DNA of 64,000 nt from Halocaridina rubra (taxonomy: Eukaryota; Arthropoda; Malacostraca; Decapoda; Atyidae), in assembly GCA_037179515.1 (NCBI GenBank), contig JAXCGZ010019137.1, forward strand, positions 7,501-71,500, read 5' to 3'. The notes below the pieces were generated by a model. It was not told where the DNA came from. It ran no database searches and saw only the letters and a list, made by a program, of their open reading frames with translations. This document shows positions 11,878 through 44,849 of this stretch, piece after piece. Each line of letters begins with the position of its first letter. Within the stretch, counting starts at the first letter, position 1. A program made the translations under genes and the position numbers.

Positions 11878-12480
11878 TTATGAGTGTGACACCGGGACTG
11901 GTAAAGAAACATGCCCTTGTTTCAGGCACCAAGAAAACGAGAAAGTAAAGAGAAAGAGAGATGGGGAGTGTTGCGACTTATCAGGTGTAATGGGATTGCA
12001 AATGGTAAAATTGAATACAAATGAGGATAAAATACTCCCTGTTTCACTCAGCGTTCCAATACAATGTCCCTGTTTGAGAAACCATTCCAAATAACATTTG
12101 CTGATTGATTTCTTAGGTAAGACATTAGTAAAACACGTCAAGTGAAACAGCATGTCTCTAACAGTTTCCCGCCAAGTAAAAGGTGGTCGATTGTTTTAAA
12201 CGCCTTAGATAAATCAACAGACATTGCTATTCCATATTTCCTCCATTTGAAGAATTCATGAAATACTTCATTTAACAAACAACAAGTATCCGTTGTTGAC
12301 ATACCATGGGTAAAGCCAAACTACCCGTCGTTAATAGTAATTTTCTCTGACAAAATATTAAGTATAGTAGTCTCAGAAATCTTAAGTAGGCTTGATGACT
12401 GCATGACTGGTCGATATTTGCTTGACTCTGTTACACTGCCTTTACTGTCTCTGATATTTGGAGTAATGACACCCTTCACA
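11878..12480 (-). mobile_element. Decayed non-LTR retrotransposon with RT relic (internally deleted)
   Basis: On the - strand, from about 12430 the translation shows YRPVMQSSSLLKISE, GFTHGMSTTDTCCLLNEVF, AMSVDLSKAFKTIDHLLL and, after a stop, GVKQG-like sequence. These are RT fingers and palm blocks, with the first catalytic Asp in DLSKAF retained. The catalytic DD block and thumb are gone. The sequence jumps to a 3'UTR (about 11980-11878) with TCTCTTTCTCTTTACTTTCT and a CCGGTGTCACACTCAT end, the same end seen at 51700-51945 and in the Jockey-like copies. Confidence 0.72.
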
Positions 12481-13165
12481 GCATATCACATGGCATATAG
12501 CAATGATTAAAACAGGTATTCAGAAGTAAGACGACAAAGGTCTTTAGTACTTACCTGAGGTGTTTTTGAAATGAGGTGTGTAATTTATCATGCCCCATAC
12601 CAGAGCCTAGTGACGTTATCAGTTTTTGGAGTGTGTGCCTTGATATGACAATATGCATTTTTTACCACTGTGACACCTGTTTTTGAATTCATGGAGAAAA
12701 AGTATTTCATCATTCATGTTTACCTTCCCTTGGTTAGTAAAATTTTATTTTAACGAAAAGATGAACAATGGTTACGTAATTACTCTCACCATCTGTGATA
12801 TTTGTATGCTTGACTCCTGTCAATTGCTCTCGAATATCTCCAAAATTGCCTGAAATGTTTTTGAAAAAATTTTTGAACAACAGAAATGCAAATTTCCTTA
12901 CTATCATTTGCCTCGGTCTCCTTGAGAGCATCTTTAAACTTTTTTTTTTTTTTAACTGGTGAGCATTTGTTTTCTCTCTCGTGAATTTTAAATTTTACCC
13001 ACAACATCAAAGAGGAGCCCCAACGTATTCCCTGCGTGTTGTAAGAGGCGACTAAGAGTGGACGGGGCGATGGGACTGGGAATCCCCCCCTTGTATTAAC
13101 CTTCTGCGAGACGTCAAAGAAGAAGGGGAGTAGAGGGGAGAGTAACTTTTCCCCAAACTCTAGTT

Positions 13166-13711
13166 TTGGGGTGTCTGAATGTGCATGGTTGTAGTATGAT
13201 AGAGAGCAAAAGATGTGAGATTGGATATATGTTTGGTAGGAGGAGGATGGATGTATTGGCATTGTGTGAGACGAAGATGAAAGGAAAAGGAGAAGTGGCA
13301 TTTGGTGATGTGACTGGTAGGGTGTCTGGGGTTGAAAGGGGGAGAGTGAGAGAAGGTGTGGCATTATTGCTGAGTGAATGGATGGTAAATAAGGTAGTGG
13401 AATGGAAAGAAGTGTCATGTAGGCTGATGTGGGTGAGGGCTAGGATAAGTAGGGAATGTTGGGCTTTTGTTAGTGCGTATGGGCCAGGATGTGAGAGAAG
13501 TGAGGAAGAGCGGGATGAATTCTGGAGTGAGTTAACTAGGTGTGTGGATGGTCTGAGTAGAAGGAGCTATGTAGTTGTGTTGGGTGACTTGAATGCCAGA
13601 GTTGGTGATGGAGAGGTAGAAGGTGGTGTAGGAAAGTATGGGGTACCAGGTGGGAATGAGAGTGGCGAGATACTGTTAGATATGTGTGGAGCAAGAGTTG
13701 GTTATAGGTAA
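13166..13711 (+). pseudogene. APE-type endonuclease domain of family C
   Basis: Motifs in order: GCLNVHGC (start of the fold), MDVLALCETKMKGKGEVAFG (ETK metal site), FVSAYGPG and VVVLGDLNARVG (GDxN active site). The frame then stops at 13709-13711 after CGARVGYR. Family sequence resumes at 13748 (MRVANGRVKERALIGRVK), with part of the C-terminal endonuclease strand lost and SDHFLV retained at about 13837. Confidence 0.85.
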
Positions 13712-13747
13712 TAGTTTTGCAAGAAGTTAATAAATAAGTATACATGA

Positions 13748-14325
13748 ATGAGAGTGGCAAATGGAAGAGTGAAAGAAAGAGCATTGATTGGTAGAGTGAA
13801 AGAAGTGCATGCATTTAGGGGTGTGGCTGCTGGGATGTCTGATCACTTTTTGGTTGCAGCAAAAGAGTGGAGAAATAGAGTGGGTGAATGTAGAAGGGAA
13901 ATGGTGAAGGTGGAAGAGTTGAAAAAGCCAGAGAAGAGACAGAAATATCAGGACAGGTTGAAAGTGGCATATGACAGGGTGAAAGAAAGAGAAGTTGGGG
14001 AGTTAGAGGAAGAATGGGGGTTGATGAAAGAATGTTTTGTGGGACATGCAAGTGATGTGGAAAGTGGTTTGTTGGAGGTGGCATGAGAAAAGGCAGTGAG
14101 TGGTGGAATGAAGGGGGTGAAAATGAAGGTGGAAGAGAAAAAGACGGCTTTTGAGGAATGGCTGCGATGTAACAGTTGGGAGAAGTGTGAAGGATATAGG
14201 GAGAAAAATGTGGAAACTAAACGGAAGATAGAGGAAGAGAAGAGGTTGGCAAATGTTAGGTGGGGACAGGATTTTAATAGGTCTTATGAGGAGAATAAAA
14301 GAAGTTTTGGAAAGAAGTAAAGAGA
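13748..14325 (+). pseudogene. Linker between endonuclease and RT in family C
   Basis: Contains FRGVAAGMSDHFLVAAKEWR (end of the endonuclease, with the SDH active-site motif) and then a highly charged Lys/Glu-rich linker continuing to 14320 with a stop at about 14084. The matching linker is visible in the second copy at 30492-30055. Confidence 0.78.
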
Positions 14326-15900
14326 GTGAAGAAGGATGGATCGAGGATGGAAGAGACAGTGAAAGATGTGAATGGACAGATGTTAAGAGGGAACGATGCA
14401 AGGAGAAGATGGGCAGAATATTTTGAGTACTTGCTGAATGTTGAGGAAGATAGAGAGGCAGCTATAGTGGCAGTGGGGGATGTTCAAATGCCAGTAATGG
14501 GAGATGAAAATGAGAGAGATATTACAAGAGAGGAGGTGAAAAGGGCATTGTATGAAGCAAAAGCAGGTAAAGCACCTGGAATGGATGGTGTGAGAGCAGA
14601 GATGTTGAAAAAAAGGGGTGTGACTGCATTGGAATGGTTAGTGAGAGTGTTTAATATATGCTTCATGTTGTCAATGATGCCAGTGGAATGGGTGATTGCT
14701 TGTATAGTGCCCCTATACAAAGGTAAGGGAAATGTGTATGAATGCATTAATTTTAGGGGTATAAGTTTGTTGAGTGTGTTAGGAAAAGTGTATGGTAGGA
14801 TACTAATTAATAGGATTAGGGATAAGACAGAAAATGTGATTGCGGAAGTACAGATTGGTTTTAGGAGAGGTAGAGGATGTATAGATCAGATTTTTATAGT
14901 TAGGCAGTTATGTGAGAAATATTTAGTAAAGGGTAAGGATGTGTATTTTGCATTTTTGGATCTGGCGAGAGCGTATGATAGAGTTGATAGAGAGGCAATG
15001 TGGAATGTTTTGAGGTTATATGGAATTGATGGTAAACTGTTGCATGCAGTGAAGAGTTTGTATGAGGGCAGTAGAGCTTGTGTTAGGGTAGGGAATGAAG
15101 TGAGTGAGTGGTTTCCAGTGAGTGTGGGACTGAGACAGGGATGTGTGATGTCACCATGGCTGTTCAATTTGTATATTGATGGAGTCGTAAGAGAGGTGAA
15201 TGAGCGAGTGCGTGGTCGAGGTTTGAGAATGGTAGATGGGGATGATAATGAGTGGGAGCTGAATCAGTTGCTGTTTGCAGATGTTACTGTGGTGGTGGCA
15301 GATTCAGAGGAGAAGCTGTGTCTGTTAGTGTCAGAATTTGGAATGGTGTGTGAGCGAAGGAAGTTGATAGTGAATGTGGGCGAGAGTAAGGTTATGAGGT
15401 GTACAAGAACTGAGGATGGTGCTGGATTGAATGTTATGTTGAATGGAGAGACACTTGAGGAAGTTGATAAGTTTAAGTGGAAGCAGATTTGTGTCACAGA
15501 GTGAATGAAGGATGTAAAGTGTTGGGTGCGTTGAAAGGAGTGATGAAGAATAGAGGATTGGAAATGTATGTTAAGAAAGTTTTGTATGAGAAAGTGGTTG
15601 TGCCAACTGTGATGTATGGATCAGAGTTATGGGGTATGAAAGTAAGTGAGAGACGGAAACTGTGTTTGAGATGAAATTCCTGAGGAGTATGATTGGTGTA
15701 TCTTGGCTGGATAGGGTTAAGAATGAAGTGGTGAGAGCAAGAACGGGTGTGAGGAGAGAATTGGCAGCCAGAGTAGATATGAATGTTCTGAGATGGTTTG
15801 ACCATGTGGAATGGATGGATGATGAAAGACTGCTGAAAAAGGTGATGAATGCGAGAGTTGATGGGAGAAATGCTAGAGGGAGGCCTAGGTTTGGGTGAAT
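14326..15900 (+). pseudogene. Reverse transcriptase of family C with altered catalytic box
   Basis: Open from 14326 to 15504: GKAPGMDGVRAEML, IACIVPLYKGKGN, NFRGISLLSVLGKVYGRIL, IGFRRGRGCIDQIF, FAFLDLARAYDRVDREAM, GLRQGCVMSPWLFNLYIDG and QLLFADVTVVVADSEEKL. The catalytic box reads FADV instead of FADD, so polymerase activity would be lost. Frame changes near 15490 and 15662 split the tail (VLGALKGVMKNRGLEMYVKK; FEMKFLRSMIGVSWLDRVK; ARGRPRFG). Confidence 0.87.
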
Positions 15901-16259
15901 GGATGGAGTAAGGAGAGCCCTGAATGATAGGATGTGAGGGAAGCAAGTGAGCGTGCTAGGAATAGGAATGAGTGGCGAGCAATTGTGATGCAGCTCTGAT
16001 GGGCATCTGCTGTTACCAGGGGGCTGCATCATACAAAAGGTAGCCATGTGGTAGGGGCAGTAGGGAGTTGGCATTTATGAAGTGACACAGGTTGTGGAAG
16101 AGCCGGGAGGATGGGCTGTGGCACTCCAGCAGTGCCATCTGGTCGCTAGATCCCTTGTCATTGCCCATAGAGCAAAGTAATCCCCTTATTGTTTCTTTTT
16201 TTGATGTCGGCTACCTCCCAGTTGGGGGAGACAGCCAAGGTAGATAGATAGACCCAATC

Positions 16260-16640
16260 TAGCCAACTGCAGATACTTGTCTATAGTAATTTTGTGGAGA
16301 TGTTTACCATTCCTATTCCATCCTTGGATAATTTTGAATTTATTTTGTTTTATGCAAATTTTATTTAGCTCTTCAGATGCATTCTCAACATTCATTTTTA
16401 GGAATTCATATACCGGTAGTTTATCAAAATCTATAAGATGCTTTTTCTTGCAACTGCCCAAATTATTATAATTAATGTATTTTAAGTCACTTTGCAACTT
16501 CAGTACATTGCCAACATAGTTATTCACTCTTACAAAATTATCCCATTGCAATACTACAGCTGAAGGGTCTTGTGAACATAAGACTGTCCAGGACAGTTCG
16601 ATGTTAAGTCTTCCTTCAGTTACGGTTCTTTTTCTATGTC
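16260..16640 (-). pseudogene. Unassigned open segment on the minus strand
   Basis: The frame is open without stops from about 16640 down to 16190 and reads naturally (VLQWDNFVRVNNYVGNVLKL; LIDFDKLPVYEFLKMNVENA; ICIKQNKFKIIQGWNRNGK). I recognise no family. It overlaps a dispersed repeat at its 5' side (16555-16640, repeated at 16800-16890 and partly at 51700-51770), so it is probably part of a mobile element. The lower part (below about 16260) runs into the family C 3'UTR and is not coding. Confidence 0.3.
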
Positions 16641-16890
16641 TACATCAACACCGAATATTCTTGGATATTCGTTACACGTCTTTTTATCTGTTCACATATG
16701 ACTAGTCACACTACTCCTCATCTCTGTTTCTCTTTATGTTTCTTCGTGCCCAGGCCCGATTAGTATCCATGTAGTAAGTTGGCCCATGGCACAACCGCCC
16801 ATTGCATTACTACAGATGAAGAGTCTTGTGAACCTAGAGAAGACTGTCCAGGAAAGTTCGATATTAAGTCTTCCCTCAGTTACGGTGCTT
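16555..16890 (+). repeat. Dispersed repeat, two direct copies of a segment
   Basis: 16555-16640 and 16800-16890 share TCTTGTGAACATAAGACTGT-like sequence through GTTAAGTCTTCCTTCAGTTA. Between them, ACACCGAATATTCTTGGATA and ATCTCTGTTTCTCTTTATGT match 51770-51880. This is a 3'UTR-type repeat of a Jockey-like element. Confidence 0.65.
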
Positions 16891-17485
16891 CCTTTTGATT
16901 TTAAAAGGCTCTCTGTAATGTTTGTTCACTTGATATTGTGTTGTTGAAATGTATGTGTTTTGACATTATGTTGATGAGACCCTGTTTGTGCAGATTACCG
17001 TCATCTTAAAAGACTGTGATATTAAACTTTTAAACTGTCAGAAATTAAAATATTTTAAAGCTGGTTTTTATTGAATGCAGTACAATTTGTGTTGTTGCTC
17101 AAGATATATAGATTATCACAATCCATAACAGGGGGGTGTAGGGGGTTGTCATAATATTAACTTGAGGTTCTGGTTAAGTTTAGCAGTAGAATTGATCTTG
17201 ATGCATCAAAAACCCATGGGATATCTAACGTATATCAGCTCAGTCTTAAGAAGCATTTTCAGGATATTTACCGTACGACCTTCATTTTCATTCTCAAGAT
17301 GAAATTACCCTGATATTGTTGGAAGCACATTTATGTATGGTCATGTTTATTGTGTATCAGTATGCTAAACAACTCTAAGTTTGTTATCAGTAGAAAATTT
17401 ATTTAAAAAGTGTTGATTAGACTGTTGTGTCATATATCATGGTGTGTAAATTTTTCCTATTCGGTTGATTCTAGATTCGTTGCTT
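16891..17485. other. Unassigned sequence upstream of HTATIP2-like exon 1
   Basis: No coding signal. The promoter and first untranslated exon of the HTATIP2-like gene may lie here or further upstream; I cannot place them. Confidence 0.35.
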
Positions 17486-17637
17486 CGATTGTGACACTTT
17501 TACTTATACAGGTACACCAATATGTATCTCTTCTCTACTCAGTATCTCTTGTAATATTAGTGATTGTGACAATTTTACTTATACAGGTACACCAAGATGC
17601 ATCTCTTCACTACTCAGTTTCTCTTTGTGATATTAGC
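17486..17637. repeat. 76-bp tandem duplication upstream of HTATIP2-like exon 1
   Basis: GATTGTGACACTTTTACTTA at 17486 and GATTGTGACAATTTTACTTA at 17562 begin two adjacent units about 85-90% identical, each containing ACAGGTACACCAA. It lies 50 bp before the exon 1 acceptor. Confidence 0.9.
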
Positions 17638-17701
17638 AAAAGTAACAACTTGGCTATCTAATTATTCATGTACATTCCTTCTTTTGCAGATATAATCACA
17701 A

Positions 17702-36654
<18,953 letters not shown>

Positions 36655-36833
36655 AACCATGTAAGTTGTATAATACTTTTAATAACGTACAACTGATCAT
36701 TTGCAAGAGATGAGTGGTTGGGGAGCAATGCACCATGTCTTTTTCCCCTCTGAGTTTAAACTTTATGCAATACTGAATGCTTTTGTTTTGGTAGATACTT
36801 TTCTTCATAATGGCTTCTCCACCCTGTAATATT

Positions 36834-39290
<2,457 letters not shown>

Positions 39291-39294
39291 CAGG

Positions 39295-39465
39295 GTAGTC
39301 ACCGTGGCTCAAGTGGTAGCGTCGCGCCCTGTCACGGTCTGAGGTTAGCAAGGACATGCACTCAGGGTAACGATTACATATGTCAAAACATGTCCTTCGC
39401 AAGAAGGCAACCGTCCTAGCCCTTGGTAGAAAAAGGATCCTGTAACGTAAAACCGGAACTAACAA
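39295..39465 (+). mobile_element. tRNA-derived SINE family 1, copy 4 (head deleted internally)
   Basis: GTAGTCACCGTGGCTCAAGT and GGTAGCGTCGCGCC are followed directly by TGTCACGGTCTGAGG, so the segment holding the B-box is missing. The body (GACATGCACTCAGGGTAACG; CCTAGCCCTTGGTAGAAAAA; CGTAACGTAAAACCGG) is well kept, then an (AAAC)n tail at 39459-39476. Confidence 0.82.
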
Positions 39466-39479
39466 ACAAACAAACATTT

Positions 39480-42211
39480 CTAGACAATCAAGCCAGTCGG
39501 ATCAATTATGCCATATTTGGGCCACTCGGTTCCTCTCTATATCTACATTCCCTGGCTTTTGTTTACTTTTATTTTCACTCCTAAATATCTTGTATATCAA
39601 CTTCCAGAAGTACTATACAGAGTAGCCTTATTTATTCATGCAACAATCCCAAGTGCAGTAATCTTACTATATTTCTCATTATGCTTTTTTTTTTTTTTCC
39701 CCACTTCACCAAAATATTGGACTAAGCAATGCTGTTATGCATATGAATCAGCCATTAGTTGTGTTTGATGGATGAATATAACTCCTACTTTCCTGTCAGT
39801 GATTTTAGCTCTTGTATGAAAGGCTTTATTTATATTTTTAGTGTCTTAACATTCCCATGCCATGTGTCGACCTTTCCCTCAAACCATTCACGCTCTCTGA
39901 CTTACTTTTAATTATGTTTTGCAGTCTCTGTGGCTTCATATATTTCTCAAGTGTATTCCTAACCCATACAAATCTAGGACCTGTCACCCCTCTTCAATAT
40001 TAATACATCACTTTTCAGTCTACACTAGGAGCTTATAAAGGCATACTTTTATTAACAAATTCCCTTCAAGGTACTTTGGTGGTCTATACCAACTTGACCA
40101 TTCCTGACTGCATGGTTTATCCAAAGGCAGCCTCTGTGTATGGCCAGTACTCCATCCCACTACTACTCACTTGGTTACCTTACCCTTGCTTTCCATTGAC
40201 ACCTTTACATATTCCAGACCCTACGTTTCTCTACACTTCATCTTCAACAATTTCCATCCCACTTCCGTGGCCTCCTCCAAAGTCTCTTTGACATATTTAT
40301 CTCTGCATGCTTCAAATTGGCTAGACAAACATTTTTTGCAGCCATTAGCAGCATAATAGTTATTACCCTATTACATTTTGTGTTTTTCAGAAGCTCTGAT
40401 ACACACTGTCTCATGCTGTGCAAACCTATTCCACTTCCACTGTCAGGATCTAATTGCTTAGTGACTATCAGACTGTGTGCAGATTAAGTAAGAGTCCGCA
40501 TCATGGATAACCTTTGTTGCTCTCTTCAGATCTAGATATATAATAACCTCTGGTTGATTCATGGATCCTGCATTTCTTTCTTTCTTTTCTATCCCATGTT
40601 GACTTAATCTCCGTATACTTTTCAGTCGCCTATTAAAATAATTTTGTCTTGTTCATACATTAAATTTTTGCATTCAATATAGTCCTCCTTTCAACAATTG
40701 TTTCAATTCCTAGAACATTTTTCATTAGCATCTATCAATGCATTTATAACGTTTCCTTTGCAACATTGTTCACTTCATTTGCCCACTATATGATTTTACC
40801 ATTTGCTCTTTTTTTCTATTTCCAAATCTTCGGTTACATTTTATATCATGTGCTTCTCGTTTGCATTTTCTTTCCTTCTTCTCTGTACGATGCCAGTATC
40901 TGCAAGAGTAGTAATACAGTTAAGTGTTGCAGTTAATACCTCTTAGAACTTTGCCCTCCCTATATCCCTTTTTGCTATTCTATCACTATATATAGTCACA
41001 CGCCTCCCTTTGATCGTAATGGTCAGGCCTTTTCTGCTCAAATAACTCTCCATATTACATATTAAATTTGGGTAATCTATTTCTACAACGAGTCATTTAG
41101 GATTGGAAAAGAAAATTATAATGCATGGAGGGAATAGAAGACTTTGTGTTTGTTTTTAGTCTATAGAAATAACTTTTTCAGATTTAGATCTTTATTGAAG
41201 CACTGTCTGAGTATTTGCACCATAAACTTAGATTAAAAGCTGTGCCTTAATGCGGAGTAAATTTGTAAATTGTTGATGATTTGTTGAGTAGAAAAATAAG
41301 ATAGGTACAGTGATAATCATGTATTTTCTTGTAGGTTGTATGTATATATTAAAGTTAATATTATGGATAAAAAAACTTGTGATTTAAAGGGAATATTTGT
41401 GAATCTTTATATTCTCTTATTGTAACAGCTGTTATTGTGTGAGATTATTAATTTGTGATTCTAGCAAAGTTATATGGTACAGTGATGCTTGCTGTGTGTA
41501 GTAGGGCTGAGTTGTATATTGTACTATCATTGTAATAATTCTATCCGATACTCTTCTTAAATGTTAAAAGTTTCACGTTATATACCACTGGTAAATATTA
41601 TTTGGTGCTTTCTATAATACTTTCTAACACCAGCACTTTATATTGCATTATACCACAACTGACTAACCAGCATTGTATCTTAAGTTTAATTTATTGCTCA
41701 TTGTATGTGAATTTTTATTTTTTACATCTAAAAACAGATGTTAGCAATATATACTGAATGTTGCTGATACAGTGCTGTTTATTTTATACTGTACATTGTT
41801 TTGTAATTATTTTTATTCTATTTTTATTTCTACTTTATAACAAACCTGACTATCGTCCTGTATGTTATAGAAACGAAACTTTTCTTTGTAGAGTATAATA
41901 CGGTACAGAACAAAGGTTGATATTTTGGTCCCATTAGAGTACTTTGTTGTATATATTTTGAGGTTTTGGGATAACATTTTTTCTTTGTTTCTAGTCATCT
42001 ATACCACAAATTAGCTCAGGCAGAGAGGGCATTCACACCTTGCATACATTTCCTATGATAAGGATATGATTGGTTTCTTGCACAAAATCAAGCACAAACA
42101 CTTTTCCTTGATGACCAAATCAACATGTTTTTTGATTGCCCTAATTTTAAAGATTGCATTTCATGCTGTTGATTGCGATCAAGGGCACGTCTAATACCAG
42201 TGAAATAAAGC

Positions 42212-42216
<5 letters not shown>
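39480..42216. other. Unassigned sequence
   Basis: About 2.7 kb, pyrimidine-rich to 41050 then AT-rich. No gene, RNA or repeat supported. Confidence 0.35.

Positions 42217-42285
<69 letters not shown>
42217..42285. repeat. (TA)n microsatellite followed by poly-T
   Basis: 69 bp of TA then a T run of about 14. Confidence 0.98.
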
Positions 42286-42293
<8 letters not shown>

Positions 42294-43264
42294 TTTTGTT
42301 CTTTTTTGAGAGAGCTTCATTTTAAGTATGTAGGTATTATTAAAGTCACACAACTAACTTTTAATTAATTTCTAAATAAGGCCTTTGTGTAAGTCTGTAT
42401 ATATCCTCTGTTACTGGCTAATCTAATAATAATAATCATATGGGCTTAGATTGTAAGCATTCTAGTTTTCAACTCCTTTTTCATGTATACCATTCTAATT
42501 TATATAGTACACCTACAGTACCAGAAATTAGCATGTTAGCATTATTATGTGATAATACTGTGTAAAACAGAATATTGTTTATTTGATCTTCTACTCCCCT
42601 AGTAGCTTGTGCCTTTACTCTAATCAGCAATCACTTTGACCTGTCTTTTTCTTCAACCTAATATGCTGGAATTCCCACTGACATATTGCATCAGGGTGAT
42701 GCTCTCCAGCTGTGCATTACATGAAGTGCCTGATACGAATACTTCTTCAGCTTTTCCACTCATCACATAGCTGCACTAGAGAAAAAGCATTAGTCGATTT
42801 GTGATACAACTGGCATTTTTATTTATAAGGAAATGTACTTACTTCTGTACTTTTGGGCTATTTGTGGTAGGGCTTAGAGTGAGCATAAAACCACTGTTTT
42901 TTCCTTAGAATTTGAGTATTTTAGCTTGCTACTTTCTCTAAAAACTTTTATACACAGGCACATTCTTTGTCCTCCAAGACAGGTTACCTTCCCTGTGCAG
43001 TTACATTAACCTAGTCTATATAAGTATTAGTTTGTCAGCAAATATTCCTCCTTCATTGAACTCACGAGCTGTATCTCACCAGTTTTTTTATTTTCATATC
43101 TCCCATTACATTATCATTTCCAAAATGGCCAAATTTCAACCTATCATTATGCGTGAAGATGTAAGAGGGTGTATGACCAAAGGGGTTTATTAAGAAAAAT
43201 GCATAAACTTATATTAAAGGTTGCAAAAAGTGAAAAATATATTATATTAAACTTTGCTTCTTTA
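42286..43264. other. Unassigned intergenic sequence
   Basis: AT-rich, nothing supported. Confidence 0.35.
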
Positions 43265-43362
43265 TAGACGCCCCCCATCTGACGAATGAGTTACGTTCCG
43301 AATAGCAATTCGTATCCTGAATTGTTTGCAAGTTGATATATTGTGTTCACAGCACTATACAC

Positions 43363-43461
<99 letters not shown>

Positions 43462-43677
43462 TATAATATATATATGCACGCACACATACACATTCCAACA
43501 TCATGTAACACAATACGTTTTTTTTCTTATCCTAAAGACACATTATGCAAGCTTGCACGTTTCTTGAAACGTTGGATCCATTCATAACTTGCTGCATAAT
43601 AACTGTAGACTTCATAGGCACTGCACATTTCACACGGTTGTATCTCCAAATGTTCGTAAGTTGGAGGGCATCTGTAT
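43265..43677. mobile_element. MITE with degenerate terminal inverted repeats enclosing a (TG)(TA)n array
   Basis: The left end TATAGACGCCCCCCATCTGA followed by CGAATGAGTTACG is inverted at the right, where the reverse complement of about 43640-43677 reads TACAGATGCCCTCCAACTTA then CGAACATTTGG. The centre holds a (TG)5(TA)n run at 43363-43475. Ends of this type belong to pogo/Tc1-mariner-like elements. Confidence 0.65.
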
Positions 43678-43860
43678 GTGGTTAACTGAATAAGTTAATA
43701 ATAGTGATATGGATTATTTTAATAATTTAGCTAATGCATTTACTTAATGTTATACTTTATTTACTATTGTTCAGGCTTTACACTGAAGATGTAGTTAATA
43801 TGTGAAGTTCTACATGTAATAATTTTGCTTTATAGTAAGTGTCCATATATTTTTAACTCA

Positions 43861-44390
43861 CTGTGCATATCCATGCAAGGGTACATACCTTCCATGAGTA
43901 TGCGTGCCTACCATGCATGAGTGCATACCATGTGCAAGTGCTCTCGCATACCACGGAGTGTTCATGCGTGTACATACTATGCATGCATGTGCATGCGTGT
44001 ACATACTATGCATGCATGAGCACACTTATGTATGCGCAAGCATGTGTATGCATACAGGCATGTGCATATATAGGCATGCACACAGGTGAGTGTATGACAT
44101 GCACTTGAATCCATGCGTGACATGCACTTGAATCCATGCGTGCGCACACGTGTGCACGCATGCACTTGTATGCATTCTCGCATGTGTATGCAAGCAGATG
44201 TGTGTATGTGAACGCTAGTATATATACTGTATACATACTCATGTTGTGCGTGCGTGCCCAAGCCAGCACGTGTGTGAGCATAGCCGCCTGTATGCGTTTG
44301 AATCAGTGCTTGGGTGCTTCGTGCTGAGCTACATGAATGTGTGCATGAAGACTTGGATGTGTGCTTGCACACAGGTGCGTGCTAGCATAT
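43861..44390. repeat. Cryptic CATG/TGTA/TGCG-rich repeat region
   Basis: About 500 bp built from alternating purine-pyrimidine words such as GCATGCATG, GTGTACATAC and TGTGCATGCG. Short direct duplications include CATGCGTGTACATACTATGC (at about 43964 and 43993) and GACATGCACTTGAATCCATG (at about 44096 and 44119). All six frames give His/Cys/Met-rich artefacts. Confidence 0.85.
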
Positions 44391-44399
44391 ATTATATCT

Positions 44400-44849
44400 A
44401 TTACTGAAATGGTGTTGTAGTGATTCTTTTATTTTTAAGGTGCTTGGGCATATTAAATTTTCAGTGATTTCTATAGAAGGTTGTCAATGAGTTCATTAAT
44501 ATTTTTGAACTATGCCTAATGGTGTCTGACATGTGAAATTATATTTTTCAAGTATTTTTTCTGTATTTTTTGTTATTCCTAATACGTTTCTAGAAAACTA
44601 ATAGTATATAGCCGAACAGTTGAAATGTAGTTGCTGTTGGGAAAATGGACAGCCTTATCAAAACTTGGAGGAAACATAAATATTATATCATCCTCTGTCA
44701 GATAATTACAGTACTTGGCATAACATTTTAGAATGGACCTGAAGGGTCAGTGTCTTCGTCAAGGGTCCACTCTTCAAAAATGCAGATTATATTTGGACAA
44801 GTAATTCAAATGGGGGCAGCACTAGAATCCAAACTGTGACAACCAACCT
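44400..44849. other. Unassigned sequence
   Basis: No supported feature. Confidence 0.3.

Larger units (their letters stand above)
12980..16252 (+). mobile_element. Endonuclease-RT retrotransposon family C, nearly full length
   Basis: Order: a 5' leader (about 13000-13160) with AGGCGACTAAGAGTGGACGG; an APE-type endonuclease; a linker; RT; a C-terminal tail; then a 3'UTR ending TTGATGTCGGCTACCTCCCA and a GATA-type tail (TAGATAGATAGAC) at 16252. A second, more decayed copy lies on the - strand at 29100-31560. The coding region has several frame breaks and an altered catalytic box, so the copy is inactive. I place it among endonuclease-bearing LINEs (RTE/Jockey-related); the exact clade is unresolved. 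Confidence 0.87.

Noticed and set aside
13536..16074. Long minus-strand frames opposite the family C element
   Set aside because: Ser/Pro/Leu/His-rich shadows of the G-rich coding strand; no motifs, while the + strand carries the endonuclease and RT blocks.
43863..44372. His/Cys/Met-rich frames on both strands
   Set aside because: Products of the cryptic CATG/TGTA repeat, present in all frames.
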